From Seison nebaliae (lineage: Eukaryota > Rotifera > Pararotatoria > Seisonacea > Seisonidae): DNA of 64,000 nucleotides. The first letter of the stretch is position 1, and each line of letters begins with the position of its first letter. Of this stretch, positions 10,901 through 23,511 are shown one piece after another. The notes beneath the pieces were generated by a model. That model ran no database searches, had not been told where the DNA came from, and saw only the letters and a program-made list of their open reading frames with translations. The stretch is from assembly GCA_023231475.1 (NCBI GenBank), contig JALJEE010002316.1, positions 1 through 64,000 on the forward strand, given 5' to 3'. Position numbers and translations under genes: made by a program.

Positions 10901-13900
10901 TCGACAACTATCGATACGGATGAATTGAATACGAAACATTCTGATAAAATTAATATGTTCGCCGTCATTCGAAAATTTACTGATGGTCGTTCCGTTGATG
11001 CTGATATATTGAAACGACGATGGCGTCATCATAAATCCATTCATCTTTATATTGATAAAATGATTGATTTTCTAATTCGTCAATTTGTTCCACTCGTTCC
11101 ATCAAAGAAGAATTTACTTAAAATTCTTTATTCTCATTTCTTCCGATATTATTATGCATCGAAAGAAGACAAAAAATATACAAATGATATGACGATATTC
11201 GATTTGAATCGAATGGAATGTAAATATTATGATGTGGATTGGTTCCGTTGGTTTTCATGTGAACTCGATTATTTTATGACTTATTTTCCCGATCATTTGG
11301 AAAAAAGGGAAATTTTAATTTCAAATATTCTCCGAACTGAACCCGTTGATAAAGTGACGATAATAAACCGTTGTTTTATTCATCTGTTCGCAGTGGAAGC
11401 GATGTTATCAACTGATTCGAGAGATATGAATGGAAAAACACCAGAAGAATTATTGAAAACGGCAATTCAATTTTATGGTATTGAAAAGAAAAAATTCGAT
11501 AATCGAACCACAAGAAATATCGTAGAAATTATTTCGTGTGAGAGTCTTTTGAAAATCCAATTGGCTCTTATTCATTTTTATCATTTCCTTTTATTTTATC
11601 GAAATATTCAAATCGAAAAAAAATCGGTTTATAAAAAAGTTTATAATCAAGATCCGTTACCCAATCAACCCGTTGCTACGTCGTTAACGAATGATCTCCG
11701 AATAATTGTGGATTCATATAAAAATTTAAATTATAATCAACATATTTCAATTTTGTTAAATCGAGCTACGGAATTTATTGTCGATCTCATCAAACACATT
11801 TCCATCAATTATTATAAATTATCATTGATTGATGAATCGTCATTGGATAATATGGATAAATTGGAGAAAGAAAAATTATTATTATTTCTCGAACGATTAT
11901 CAATTTCGACGGCGAATATTGGAAATTTATGTGGTCTACATCATCGAATGATGAAATCATATCGACAGGAATTAGCGATACGATTACTCATCCTCCAATT
12001 ACCTTCTTGTTATACTCGAGAGGCAAATCGGGATCATGTTTTCCGTAATTTCGACGAATTCGATTGGGTCAATTTGAGTGCGAATCTCCAGAATCATTTG
12101 GAGAATCTCCAATGTGAATTTGACGTTCATCCTTTCAATGAGTCAACGACAACTTCCGAATTTTTCAATCCGAATTGTAACTATAAATTAGAGGAATTTG
12201 ATCCGGCTGAATTTATACCACAAACATTTCGAACATTTATTGCAGCACCGACATCTGTTGGTCGTTGTCAACATCAATTGCGGAATGCATCGAATTATTT
12301 CGTGGAAATTCAACATATTATTCATCTCCTTCTTTTTCTTCGTTATGAAAATATCGCTTTAAAATTAGTAAAATTAGTTGAGAGACAAATGATAAAATTA
12401 CGTTTTATTGAGGATTATCCGTTTTATTCTTTCGTCTTTTCAATGTATGTGACGATTGCTGAAGTATATGCGAAAGTTGGATGTGTAGAAGAAGCGTTCA
12501 AGTATCTAGATAAAGTAGAGAAACATGATCAATTTAATCGTCACATTCTCACCACACTCCTTCTCAAAATTAGTATAGATAATGTGAAAGAAGAAATTCT
12601 TTTCCGTTATCCAAATGATTATCATGCTCATTGTAAGACATATGTGTCAGAGAAGTTTCATAAAGAATCAGTTCATAATTTATTGAATTCACAACAATCA
12701 AATTTACATCAAGTGGCAAAATATTTGTTTGGAACTTCATTCGCTTATCGTCATTTGAAAGAAGAAGACGAAAAATTTTCTTTGAATTGTCTCAACGAAA
12801 CTTTTCTCATTACAATCCATCTGATGTTTCATTCATATCTTCATGCAATCAATCTTCAATTACGATGTGGTTTATCGAAGAAAGCACGTCCAATGCTCAA
12901 AGAATTATTAGATTTGTCTGTCATTCTAATCATGCCGGAATGGCAGAATGGAATTTTAATCGAATATATGACTTGTGCCATATATGCCTATGATTATGAT
13001 GCCATGAAATTATTGCAACAATATTTCCATGACACATTTCCAACTGCTTTCTTATTTTCTTTCCATTTCACTTATAATATCGATGGGAAATATGGGAAAT
13101 TGTTAGAAAAGAAATTACAAATGAAATTGAAAAAAAAATCGGAAATTTTTTCAGATAAAATCCTGTTGGGAAATCGTTTCAATATGGATGATGGCGATTC
13201 ACGTTTCAAACAACTCACCACCATGTATATGAAAGATACGGAATTGTCGAAAGTGAAATATGTGCGAAGTGAGAAACATGGGAATTATGAGAGGGAAACA
13301 ATTCCATATTATCATCGAGATCCAATTCAAGAACATCAAGAAAATGAAATGACAAATAGTCGATTTGAAAAAACTAATTATTTTTCCACTATTCATCTCA
13401 TGGAAACGGTATGGAGGAAAGTGACGAGTAAATTATTGAAAATTTCGTTGAAATCAAATTGGAAATCAGAAGAAGAAAATGATGAGAAAAAATTCAAAAA
13501 ACATTTAACGGAATTAGTGGGAGAAGTGGAGAAAGATGATGCATTTTATTTTGAAGAGAGTCAAAAAACTTCAAATTTTAATGTGATAAAATCGAATTGG
13601 TTTGTGAAATTTTCCGTGAATTTATTGTTGATGCATTCCTTATATTCCGTCGAATGTTATGATAATGAGAAGGCTCTCCATCGATTCCGATTACTTTCCG
13701 CTATTCTTCTCGTTTGTCATTTGGAAACTGAATTTTTCATTCGACATTTATTTAAGGGATTAATTCTTTTCAAAATTAGACATCCAATTCATTATGTCGC
13801 TTGTCTCTTCAAGAAAGAGAAAACGGTAACGGAAAATAATAATTTGATGGAATTGAAAACCTTTGTCGATTGGGAGGCTATCAATGCAGCGAATGGTGAT

Positions 13901-15831
13901 GAATATGGTGGAGTAATTTGTGAAGATGATGAAAGGATGAATAAAGTAATTGAAAATAAATTAAATATTCAAAATATTAATTCGTCACAATATGTGGATT
14001 TGTTGATGAGATTATTGACGAATTGTGGAATAAATTATTTGAGAATGAAAAATGATGTGGATGATAATCGGAGGAAATCTCATCGAATATTCTCATTCGT
14101 ACTCAATTTCTATGACGGATATCGATTAAGTGAAATCGATGTAGATTGGAACAGAAATGATTCAAAATTTAAAAACCGTCGACGACGGATGTTATGCAGT
14201 TCCTATCAGAGAGTGAACGAATTGAAAATGTTATTCTATGTATTGAAGAGTCACCAGAAATTGTTGGACGCAGCATATCGAACTGGAGAGAATGGAATGA
14301 ATTCATTCACCGATTGGACAATTCCAATTAATTATCAATATGAGAAAATATTTGAAAAAAATTTATTTGAAGAAAAAAAAATTTCATTGAAACATAAACA
14401 ATTCACATGTTCAATTGGCGATGTTTGGTATAAGGAACGATGTTATCCATTCTATAATATTTGTGATTATATTCATTTATCATCCAAATATCTCCTTCCT
14501 CACGATCTCATTCATTTCTATTTCAATTATTTCTATTACGGAATGAGAAATCCATCAACTTTCCATATCAGACGATCAATCGATTTATCATTTAGAGAAT
14601 TCGGTGAATTATGTCGAGCAACATCAATCGGATCAATACCACTTCCTACTTTCCATAAGAAAATGAAAAATTATTTGAAAATACCATCAGATGGTGACGC
14701 TTTATCTAAAACTCCATCGAAAAAATTTCCATTACCAACTTATCCGCAAACGGAGAAGAAGAATCGGAATAATATTATTACACCGAGAAACATTATGAAA
14801 ATGCATTTGGCACCAAGAACAGAAGTGAGGAAAACGAAGAAACAATGTCGTAAACGATTTTGTTTTCCGTTAAACGGAAAAAATGGCGACGACGAAGAAC
14901 TTCATGAAATCAAAGAAATTAGAAAAGAGAAATTAAAAAATGAGAAATTAAAACAAAGAATCGTTAGCGACGATTCCATTATCATCATATCAGACGATGA
15001 CGACGATGACGAGGAAAATTTAAAAAAAATTAACGAAAAAGAAAACGGTCAAATTTGTATTTCCACCGTCCAAAATCTAATGGATGATTTCTCTATGTTG
15101 AATGTGAAAAATACTCAATTTAAAAAAACGAATTTTTTCGTTCCATCAAATCAATCGTCATCTGATCAAAAAATGGTGATGGATTCTGATTCGGAAAAAG
15201 AGAATTTGAATTTGAACGTGAATGAAAACGAATTTTTTGACACTTTCTACGACTGTTTCGATCATTTATTATTGAGTGAATCAAAAAATAATGTTTTTGA
15301 AATTCTTCTTGATCTCTTCGAAGATGAGAAAGAGAGAAAATATTATTTTGATTTAAGTGCAAAATTTCCCGATAATCCACAACTCCAACAACGAGAATTG
15401 AATGATTATTTGTTCAGTTCGATGAAAGAATTATTTGAAAGAAGTTGTGAATTTCCTGAATATGATTTTCATAAACGAATTTCTCTCACTTTGGCCGCAT
15501 TAGTCGGAGATAAGAATTCAGAAATTGTCATGTTTTTTTTAGATGAAGCGACACATGTTGGTGTTCGTCATTTAGAATTGATTAATTTATCGAGACGAAT
15601 AAACGAATCGAAAGAAGAAGAAGAAAAGAATTTCTATGTCAATCTCAAACGGATGTTCCAATTTGGTGGGAATCCTTCGGATTTTATTAATTTGAATTCA
15701 TTCCGAACGACAACGTCAATTCTCCAAATCGTCGTTGATACGTTACATTGTGATAATATTTTTGATTATCATTCCAGTTGTCATGGGAATCAAATGAATG
15801 AATTTTTTTTTTCAAAAAATCAAATTAATTC

Positions 15832-15867
<36 letters not shown>

Positions 15868-17949
15868 GTTTACTGTTTATTTATGTCGAACAGATACGTA
15901 TAAAAAACCGTTCGTAGTACGATGTTCGTTGTCACCGACATTGTTGAGACATTTTTTCTCTATGATCGAAATGAATGTTGTCACTCTCAGATATAAAGAT
16001 GTCGAACAATTCTGGAATGGACGAATCGCTTTGGACGGTGCATTGTGTGATTATTTGTTGTCGTTGGAACAATCAGTGTTTGGAATTTGGTCATTCCTTT
16101 TCATTCCCGAATCCATGGATCCCACATTGAATGAATTCATTTCAATCATAACGAAAAAAACTTTCATTCCATTACTCAGTCTATTGGAACATGAAAAACA
16201 TGAGAATTGTCAAGAGAAATTATTACTCGGTAACAAAACAAAATATGGAGATTATGTCAAACATAATTTAGATGATGATTTATATGAAAATTATTTATGT
16301 CAATCAAGTCAATCTGTCGCCAATTATGTTCTGGAGAGATTGAACAATTTCTATGGGGAAGTCGAATCGACAAGTTCCATCAATATATCGTCGACTTTGG
16401 AAGAAATGAGAAATATTCAAAGAAATTTAAATTTTTCAAAAAAGAAAAATAAAAATACAAATGAAATCAAATCAATCAATGAAGAGATGTTAGAGAAGTT
16501 ATCGGAAGACAAAGATTTGGGAGGTCGTTATGAAATTTTCGCTTCGCTAATTCATCGAATGTTCCACGCAGCTTATGCGATTCCAGTGAAACATTTATTC
16601 GAAATCTTCTCGTCTGTTCGACTCACTGACTCCCAAATTTATTTGGTGGTATTACCATTATTTATATTGATGAGAGATCGGATTTATATTTGTGGTTCGA
16701 ATTCGCGTTCTCGATATACTATCGATGGTCAAATTAATGTTCGTCCGAGAAAAGATCTCGTCTCGTCCTGTTATAATAAGAAGAATATGGTTTTTGTATT
16801 AGATAAGGAAATGATGGCACTTCCTTTGGAGAGTATGGATATTTGTCTTCGATGGAAAATACTTTCAACTCGAATGCCATCCATCATTTCCATCAGAAAA
16901 TACATTTTGATGGAATCTTTACGTTTGATGATGGGTACGATAAAATCGATAATTCGAAATGGTGTCGATTTATCGAAATGTTTCTATGTTTGTGATCCAG
17001 CTGGTGATTTGACTCACACTTATAAAATTTTTTCAAAATTTTTATTAGAAATTAAAGAATGGAATGGAACAATTCGAAAGGAACCGACAAATAAAGAATT
17101 CCTCCATTATCTAGAAAATAATGAAATCTTTTTATATCTCGGTCATGGATGTGGAGGACAATATTTGAATAGTGAAGATATCGCCAGATCAAATATTCCT
17201 GGAATTGTCTGTTTAATGGGATGTTCTTCTGGTAATTTATTTACCGCCGGTGAATTCGATTCGGATGGTGCCGCCATATCCTATCTTTTAGGAAATAGGT
17301 TAAATTTTTTAATTTATTTTTTTTAATTATTTTTTTTTTAAGTCCAACAATTATTTGTAATTTATGGGATATAACTGATCGAGATATCGACCGTTTCACC
17401 GAAGCAACTCTTCGATCATGGTGCGGAAATTTTCAAAAAGATGATGACAACGAATGGAAATTATCATGTCTCTATCCATTATTTCCACTTCATTCTAGAC
17501 CATATGTGATGAAAAAGACTGGTTTCGATATTCCTCATTATCGTCACAATTTCGATACGGATAAATGGAAAAAAACGGAAAAACGTCTACCATTATATGG
17601 TATTTGCCGAGCATTCTATTCGTGTAACGGTCAATTGGATCCGATGCCGGTACCTACCAGTTGTCTCAAATGGAAAGCAGCACATTCGGCTGAACCGATG
17701 CCGGAGAAATGGATCGAATTTATCGAGAAACTTTACTGGTATAAAATGTCGAAGGACAGAGTGGTGGGACAAGGTCTGTGTGGAAACAATCCCCAATTAT
17801 TGACACATCATATTCATGTGGGTCGAGATAAATGTCGTTTGCCTTATCTGGTGGGAGCAGCACCGGTGATATATGGCATTTCTCCCAAACTCACCAATCC
17901 TGTTAAGATGCCAGTTATCATCAAAGATGTTAATTCAGTTCTAGATTAA
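7916..17949 (+). CDS. Separase (C50 cysteine protease), unusually long (3,329 aa)
   Basis: The protease that cleaves cohesin at anaphase onset. Two exons, 7916-17298 and 17343-17949, joined in phase across a 44-bp intron, giving GNSPTIICNLWDITDRDIDR. The catalytic dyad is His3077 in LYLGHGCGGQY and Cys3103 in CLMGCSSG. Their 26-residue spacing equals that of human separase (His2003, Cys2029). The C-terminus LPYLVGAAPVIYGISPKL matches the family end. Between the LWDIT motif and this end lies an insertion of roughly 100 residues. Residues 1 to about 2250 are helix-rich and probably form the TPR-like superhelix that binds securin. A Lys/Arg- and Asp/Glu-rich linker and a poly-Ser run (about residue 2640) precede the protease part. 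Human separase is 2,120 aa. Unlike Drosophila, where the function is split between Sse and Thr, this is one polypeptide. Identity is very secure; the start codon is less so. Confidence 0.95.
15832..15867 (+). repeat. (TCA)n poly-serine microsatellite inside separase
   Basis: About twelve tandem TCA/TCG triplets encode a poly-Ser run inside the separase linker. A trinucleotide repeat keeps the frame but is likely length-polymorphic. Confidence 0.9.
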
Positions 17950-18344
17950 CTTCTAGATTAATTTCAAGATCTAGTCATTTTTACTCACGAAATAACCTCT
18001 TAGATTCAATTAATAGTATTTATCAATTTTTAGATCGAATAAATAATTTAAAATTTCATTTTTCTAACACTCATCACATTTAATGGATAATATGCACAAA
18101 CAATCCATTCGATGTCAAACAGAATCATAATCGTTAGTTTCTTACGGCTTTATAAATAGAAATAGAATGAAATAAAATATTAAAAGGAAAAACAGAATCT
18201 TTATTTTCACTTTCAAGAACGATATAACAATTTTCAATAATAAAATAATTGTTCCGTTAGCTCTGTTGAGTCTTTTGCAATTCACTTTAATTCGTACATG
18301 TATAACAGAATGTATAACTCTGTGTTTCATCTTTCTTTCTTGGT
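17950..18344. other. Separase 3' flank, nothing recognised
   Basis: AT-rich, with AATAAA-like sequence near 18040 that could be the separase polyadenylation signal. No gene is seen. Confidence 0.5.
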
Positions 18345-19435
18345 GCTTCTAAACCTTTCGACTCTGTAGATCTGTCATTCGCTCTAGATTATCTACGACG
18401 TCACAACGTCGAGACTCCGTTCCTCAGATTTCTTTATCATCTCTGTTACGAATCTGTTGGTTGTGTCGTCATTGGCAACCAACTCAGCAATGTTTTTCCT
18501 ATTAATTCCGGTGTTCGTCAAAGTACTATTCTCGGTCCTTGGCTTTTCGGTTTAGTCATCGATGAGATTCTTCGTAATCTGAATGAATCATATCGTTCCT
18601 ACATGTCATAGCCTACGTAGATGACATCATGATTGTAGATCGTTCTCTCCATCATCTAAAATAATCGTATCGATCTCTTTCATCACTTCTTACACATCGA
18701 GGTGTATCTATAAATCCTTCTAAAAGTTATATACTATCAACCGGTTTACGATCTTTCTCTTCGATTCCACTTAAATCTTCCACCATCTTTCTTGGCTTAA
18801 CTATTGATCTCTTTTGTCTATCCTCCATGGTATTAGATCATGTTCGTAACAAATTATGTAAAACATTCTTCTCTTTCTCTCCTAAGACGAAGTTCGTTCC
18901 TCTTAAACTACTTGTACAGTTTTTTAAGAGTATGGTTCTTCCATTATATTCTCTGGATACCATATTTTTATGCACTCAACGTCCAGGCTTGTCGATCGAC
19001 CGTGCCTGCAATCGTCTTATCAGCAGATTAATCGGTTGTTTTCACAGATGTAACCATTCTCTACTTTTCACAACAATTGGTCTTGTGCCGCTGCCGATTC
19101 TCTTTTGCCGTCGCGTTTTTACTCTTATCGACAAAATTTCGGAATCGAACTTCTACACTTTATACATTTCCAACATGAATCATTTTTATAATCGCTCAGT
19201 CTTTAGTCATACTATTCGATACTAAGATTGATCTCCTGATATTCTTCTCCACGATTTCAGAAATTTCATTTTTTCTTACGATCCCACAGATTCTATACCA
19301 ATCGATCGAGATTCTCTTACCGAATTACACCGATTGATCGACGTTGGCGAAGATCGAATTTTTTTATCTACTTTCCAAATTTATCCCAACGGGAAATATC
19401 CCAAATTTCACTAATAAATAATAATAAAAAATTAT
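18345..19435 (+). mobile_element. Degenerate 5'-truncated non-LTR retrotransposon with RT remnant and (TAA)n tail
   Basis: RT motifs are readable but in broken frames: KPFDSVDLSFALDYL (motif A type), NSGVRQSTILGPWLFG, then YVDDIMIVDRS (catalytic YxDD) after a stop and frameshift near 18610, and thumb-region RACNRLISRLIGCF. The protein ends at about 19410 with PIDRDSLTELHRLI and DVGEDR, followed by a TAA-rich tail. The 5' part is missing, as is usual for LINE insertions. Stops and frameshifts show the copy is dead. The family is shared with the fragments at 1-150, 6442-6790, 29728-30115 and 30697-31615. The clade (I- or CR1/Jockey-type) cannot be fixed from this; a TAA tail is reminiscent of I elements. 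Confidence 0.9.
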
Positions 19436-19571
19436 ATTTAAATTATTTTAACTCTTGTTATATGAATAATAACACGAATCCTGGAAAATTATTATATATT
19501 TATATAGTTGATTTATTTTCAATTATTATTAATCATTTACGTTTACTGCTGGATTCAATTTGAAAAAATTT

Positions 19572-19643
19572 CTCCGTGACGGGGAATTGAACCCCGGTCT
19601 CCCGCGTGACAGGCGGGGATACTCACCACTATACTATCACGGA
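19572..19643 (-). tRNA. tRNA-Asp (GTC)
   Basis: On the minus strand this is a complete 72-nt tRNA. The acceptor stem TCCGTGA pairs with TCACGGA, with G as the discriminator. The anticodon stem-loop is CCCGC-CTGTCAC-GCGGG, giving anticodon GTC. The T arm GGGGTTCAATTCCCC contains box B, and box A is TAGTATAGTGG. It has no intron. It is a functional-looking eukaryotic tRNA-Asp transcribed by RNA polymerase III. Confidence 0.97.
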
Positions 19644-20383
19644 TACATTGTAAATTGATTTAATAATCTAAAATAGTTCAATTCATTAAATTTTGGTTTA
19701 ACAAATTTCTGTAAGTAAATTTTCTTCTGATTTTATTATAAAACAGATCAACAACGAGAATCTGATTAACAATTGAAAGATTTAATCCAACTATGCAATC
19801 GATATGACGATGGATAACATTGTCTGTAATTATTCGGTTTTCTGGTACTTCACTAACAAGTTTCTTCCATAAGTTTCATTAAGTAAATAAGCATTATTCT
19901 ATTCCATCATTTTAAGTCCGTGTAATTCTACAATATTTTTTCTTTTCAGAAAAAAACAGGTAGAACTGGAGTGAGAGAAGAGTGAGTGTGAAGAAAATGG
20001 AAATAAAATTGAGATGATGAATTGAGTGAAGGAGAAGGTTAATGAATGTTATTTTAATTGAATGAAATTGCTTTTCAAAGAAGGAATAAACTTTCGATGG
20101 ATCACCGCACTTATAAAATGCCCAACGGTTGTGCTCGTTAAAAAAGATGTGGGGAAGAAATTTTGTGGGGAGAGAGAATAATGGATAAATAAACAATTGG
20201 GAGAAGTTGGAAGAATTAAAAGCAAAAAAGGAAATTAATTTCTATTACATTCCCAAGGAGACATTGAAATATTTAACGACACTCATAACGGAATAGATTA
20301 ATCACCGAAATTTGATAAGAATAATGCAACTAGAAAAATAAAAAAAACAACAAACGTAATTGGAAGATAAAAGAAAAGTGTGA
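19644..20383. other. Intergenic, nothing recognised
   Basis: Low-complexity AT-rich DNA between tRNA-Asp and the 3' end of the LPCAT gene. Open frames here lack domain patterns and were not called. Confidence 0.45.
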
Positions 20384-22329
20384 TCATTCGATATTGGATG
20401 TGAATTCTTCTTCTAAATAAAGATTGGATGTTGAGTCATCGTCTTCATCATCATCATTATCATCACCATCATCTCCATCGATCTCCTCAAAAGTGACATC
20501 TAATTCGATCTCTTTCACAATGTACATAAACAGTAGTAAATATTCGGGATAATTTTGGAAGCAATTTTTCAATTCGTCTATATCGAAATAAATTCAAAAA
20601 TTATTATCATCATAATGGTAATGCTAACATTTACAAATCATTTTTGTTTCTTCGTTACTGATCTTCTCATATAAATCGGATGTATCAATAGAATTTTTCG
20701 GTTTAATTAAATACGTCATTAATTCATTGAAACCATTTGACATTTCATTTTCTCCTCTTTTCTTTAGACAACCAGTAAGAACATAATAGATCTGAGAGAT
20801 GGAACAATTACTGGCACATTGTTCCAATGGAGCAATGCAAAATGTCCGAAATGTCATATAGTCACTTCCTCCCGATAACCATTTGACGTAGTTCTCCATA
20901 AATTGTGTGTGAGGGAAACCGAAGAAACATGAGAAATGTTCGGCTGTTAATGCATTGGACCGGAACGGAACCTTTTTCAATTGTCCAACATTCCAATGAG
21001 TAGAACGACTGATCATTTTCATGTAGTTCAATCGATCTTCCACATGCACACCATGCATGATCATAGCAAACGCTTCTAATCTTCGACAAGCGAATTGAAA
21101 TGAGAATTTTCTAAAATAAATCCAATTAAAAAAATTAAAATTAAGTTTTAAAATTTTTTTTTAAAATTCATCAAAATCAACTTTAATGATGCTTTGATGT
21201 TAACATAGCCGATTAGTCCACATTCAGGTGGCAATTTCAAATGATGTGCCTTATTCATTAAACGACAATCTTCGAATGAATGACCAGAAATTGGCACTTT
21301 CAATTTTCTGAAACAATTTCAAAATTTTACAATAAAAAATTTAGAAAATTTAAATTAAAAAATCATGAACTTTGCAATTACTTTCCTGACATTATCTGCG
21401 TATAAAATGGGAGATAGTTTCTCTTCTCGACTTGGATAATAGAGTGGAAGAATCTATCGGAGAAGGAAATGAGATTTGAAATTAGAAAATTTGAAGAAAA
21501 AAAAAACGTTTATTTCCAAATTGATATGAAATTGACATAAAGAGAACCAGATGATTTGTATAGAATTGTATCCGAACCATGTCCATGAAGTGGTATTCCA
21601 TTCATTCTGATATCTCACAGCGATCGGTTGGACGGGCATACCAGGGGCAAATGCACCCGGTTTAAATCCGATGATCGATTTACCGTTCGTGCAGGTTCCT
21701 TCCGGAAATAACATGACCGGTCTCCAATTGCCTTGTCTTGCACGTCGTTTAATTTCATCGATTGTATATTGTCTTGAATTCTTGTCATTTCTAGTGACGC
21801 ATATCGCTTGAATGAAACGGATTACAGCACCAAATAATGGAACTCGTTGATTCTCTTGTCGAGAGACGGCGGTGGGGAAATTGAGAAGGACAAAAATGAA
21901 CGAATCCAAAAACGACGAATGAGACGCCGCCACAATTATTCGAGTATCGACATCGAGTTCTCCATTAATTTTGACGTTATGAAATCCGAAAAAAAACACA
22001 ACTCCCGCCGCCAATTTCTGTACCATATTCTTCACTTTCAATCTCCATCCACTTATTGGCACATTCGCCAAATGCTCTTCACTCAATCCCAAAATGCCGA
22101 TATGAGACAACAACGACATGAGAAGAACGAGAACGGTAATGACCAATAATCGAAATGGTGCCAATGTGACACTACAAACGATGAGTTGGATCCATCGCCC
22201 TAATGAGATGGCACTTGAACATTCGAATGGATTAAATTCGCCGTCATTCACCACTTCTTCCACTTCGTTCAACAATCTCTTCATTTCCATCGAATGATCA
22301 TTTTCCTCTTTTTTTTTCTTCTCGATCAT
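20384..22329 (-). CDS. LPCAT-type lysophospholipid acyltransferase
   Basis: Transfers acyl groups from acyl-CoA to lysophosphatidylcholine or related lysophospholipids at the ER membrane (phospholipid remodelling). The ATG at 22329 opens a long first exon with an N-terminal membrane region (FRLLVITVLVLLMSLLSHIG). It contains the acyltransferase motifs HSSFLD (H-X4-D catalytic), FGAVIRFIQ, FPEGTCTNG and PVQPIAVRYQN. After an intron come ILPLYYPSREEKLSPILYAD and GHSFEDCRLMNKAHHLKLP, which follow the plsC domain in LPCAT1/2. The last exons match the region that holds EF-hands in LPCAT1/2, but I see no loop with a full set of calcium ligands. The end is acidic (EEIDGDDGDDNDDDEDDD). Introns are short. 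The family is secure; which LPCAT paralogue is uncertain. Confidence 0.9.
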
Positions 22330-23511
22330 CGTGATAAATTCAAAAATATTTTTTGGGATGACAAAATTTTTTATCAGTTTTGTCGACTTTCAGAATTATT
22401 TAGTGGAATTAACTTTTGAAAATATTTCATATGATATTGATTTGACTGATGGTGATGGTGAGGGGATCGGATGGAAAAGACGATGGAAATGACAGGTCTT
22501 CTTCCCGAACGAATGTCAATTACAAAACAGAAGAAAAAGAAAAGAAATAGAAAAAAATCTACTTTGGATTTCAAAAGGGAAATTTTGTTGAAAAGGAAAA
22601 ATTAAAGATTGCTATCAATCTCACAAATATCAATAACGAATCCTGGTGAGGATGTGAGGGCGAAGAAGTTCAAAATATTTTTCCAATTTCCTGTTCAATG
22701 ACTAAGCTCCCAATTAAACTAGTTTCTTTCTCATAGCAAATTGTAGTAGGGAGGACTAGTATTGTAGGAGAAGATAATGTAGAAAGGAACGGAACATTCA
22801 TCATCATTCAATTTGAAGAATGATGGTGGGAATGTTCTTCTTGAAAGAATATTCGGTTTGTGGAGCTTATTGCTCTGTCTTCCAACATAACTTCCCATTC
22901 TTTACACATGTATCAGCAAGTAGCAACTGATTGCGAAGAAAGAATTAAAGACAAATTTATACATAATTGCGTCTACTCCATTATTCATCAGAGAAAAAAA
23001 ATCATATTTACTACGAATTATCATGGAAACTATAATATCTAATAGAAAAGAAAGAAAAACATTCAATCTAATATTGAACTGTCAGTGAAATTGTGTGTTT
23101 GTTGTAAAAATAAATTTCCTCCTAATAAAAAAAAATTAAATATCTAAACTAAATATTAATTGAACTGTAAACAATTATTATTAGGTATCATATGTATTAC
23201 TAATAAATTATTCGAAATGATAAATTTGATGAAAGTTTTGATAAAAATTTTGTTAAGATAATTCTCATCAAATTGGAAGATATATTACTTCAAAAATAAA
23301 TGGAAATTTTACATTTGTTTTTCATAAGAAATTGAATTGAAATTAACAAGATGAAATTTGAAGAAATTTGAATTAAGAAAATTGACTGAAGGAAAAAATC
23401 GAATTTGATTCAATCAACTCGAATTTAGTTCCAACTAAAAAAAATTATTAGATGATAATTTCTGGTAACATACGATGAAATAGTTTACTCCGACTGAATG
23501 AATCGTTATTC
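22330..23511. other. Intergenic between divergent genes
   Basis: About 1.2 kb between the divergently transcribed LPCAT (-) and LDLa (+) genes, so it should hold both promoters. I can assign no core promoter element with confidence. Short open frames here look like chance. Confidence 0.45.

Noticed and set aside
13199-13396. Minus-strand frames inside the separase exon (also 10009-10257 and 15120-15380)
   Set aside because: They lie fully within a secure long coding frame and show no domain or signal pattern.
15832-15867. TCA run as a satellite or mobile-element tail
   Set aside because: It is in frame and encodes poly-Ser inside an intact protein.
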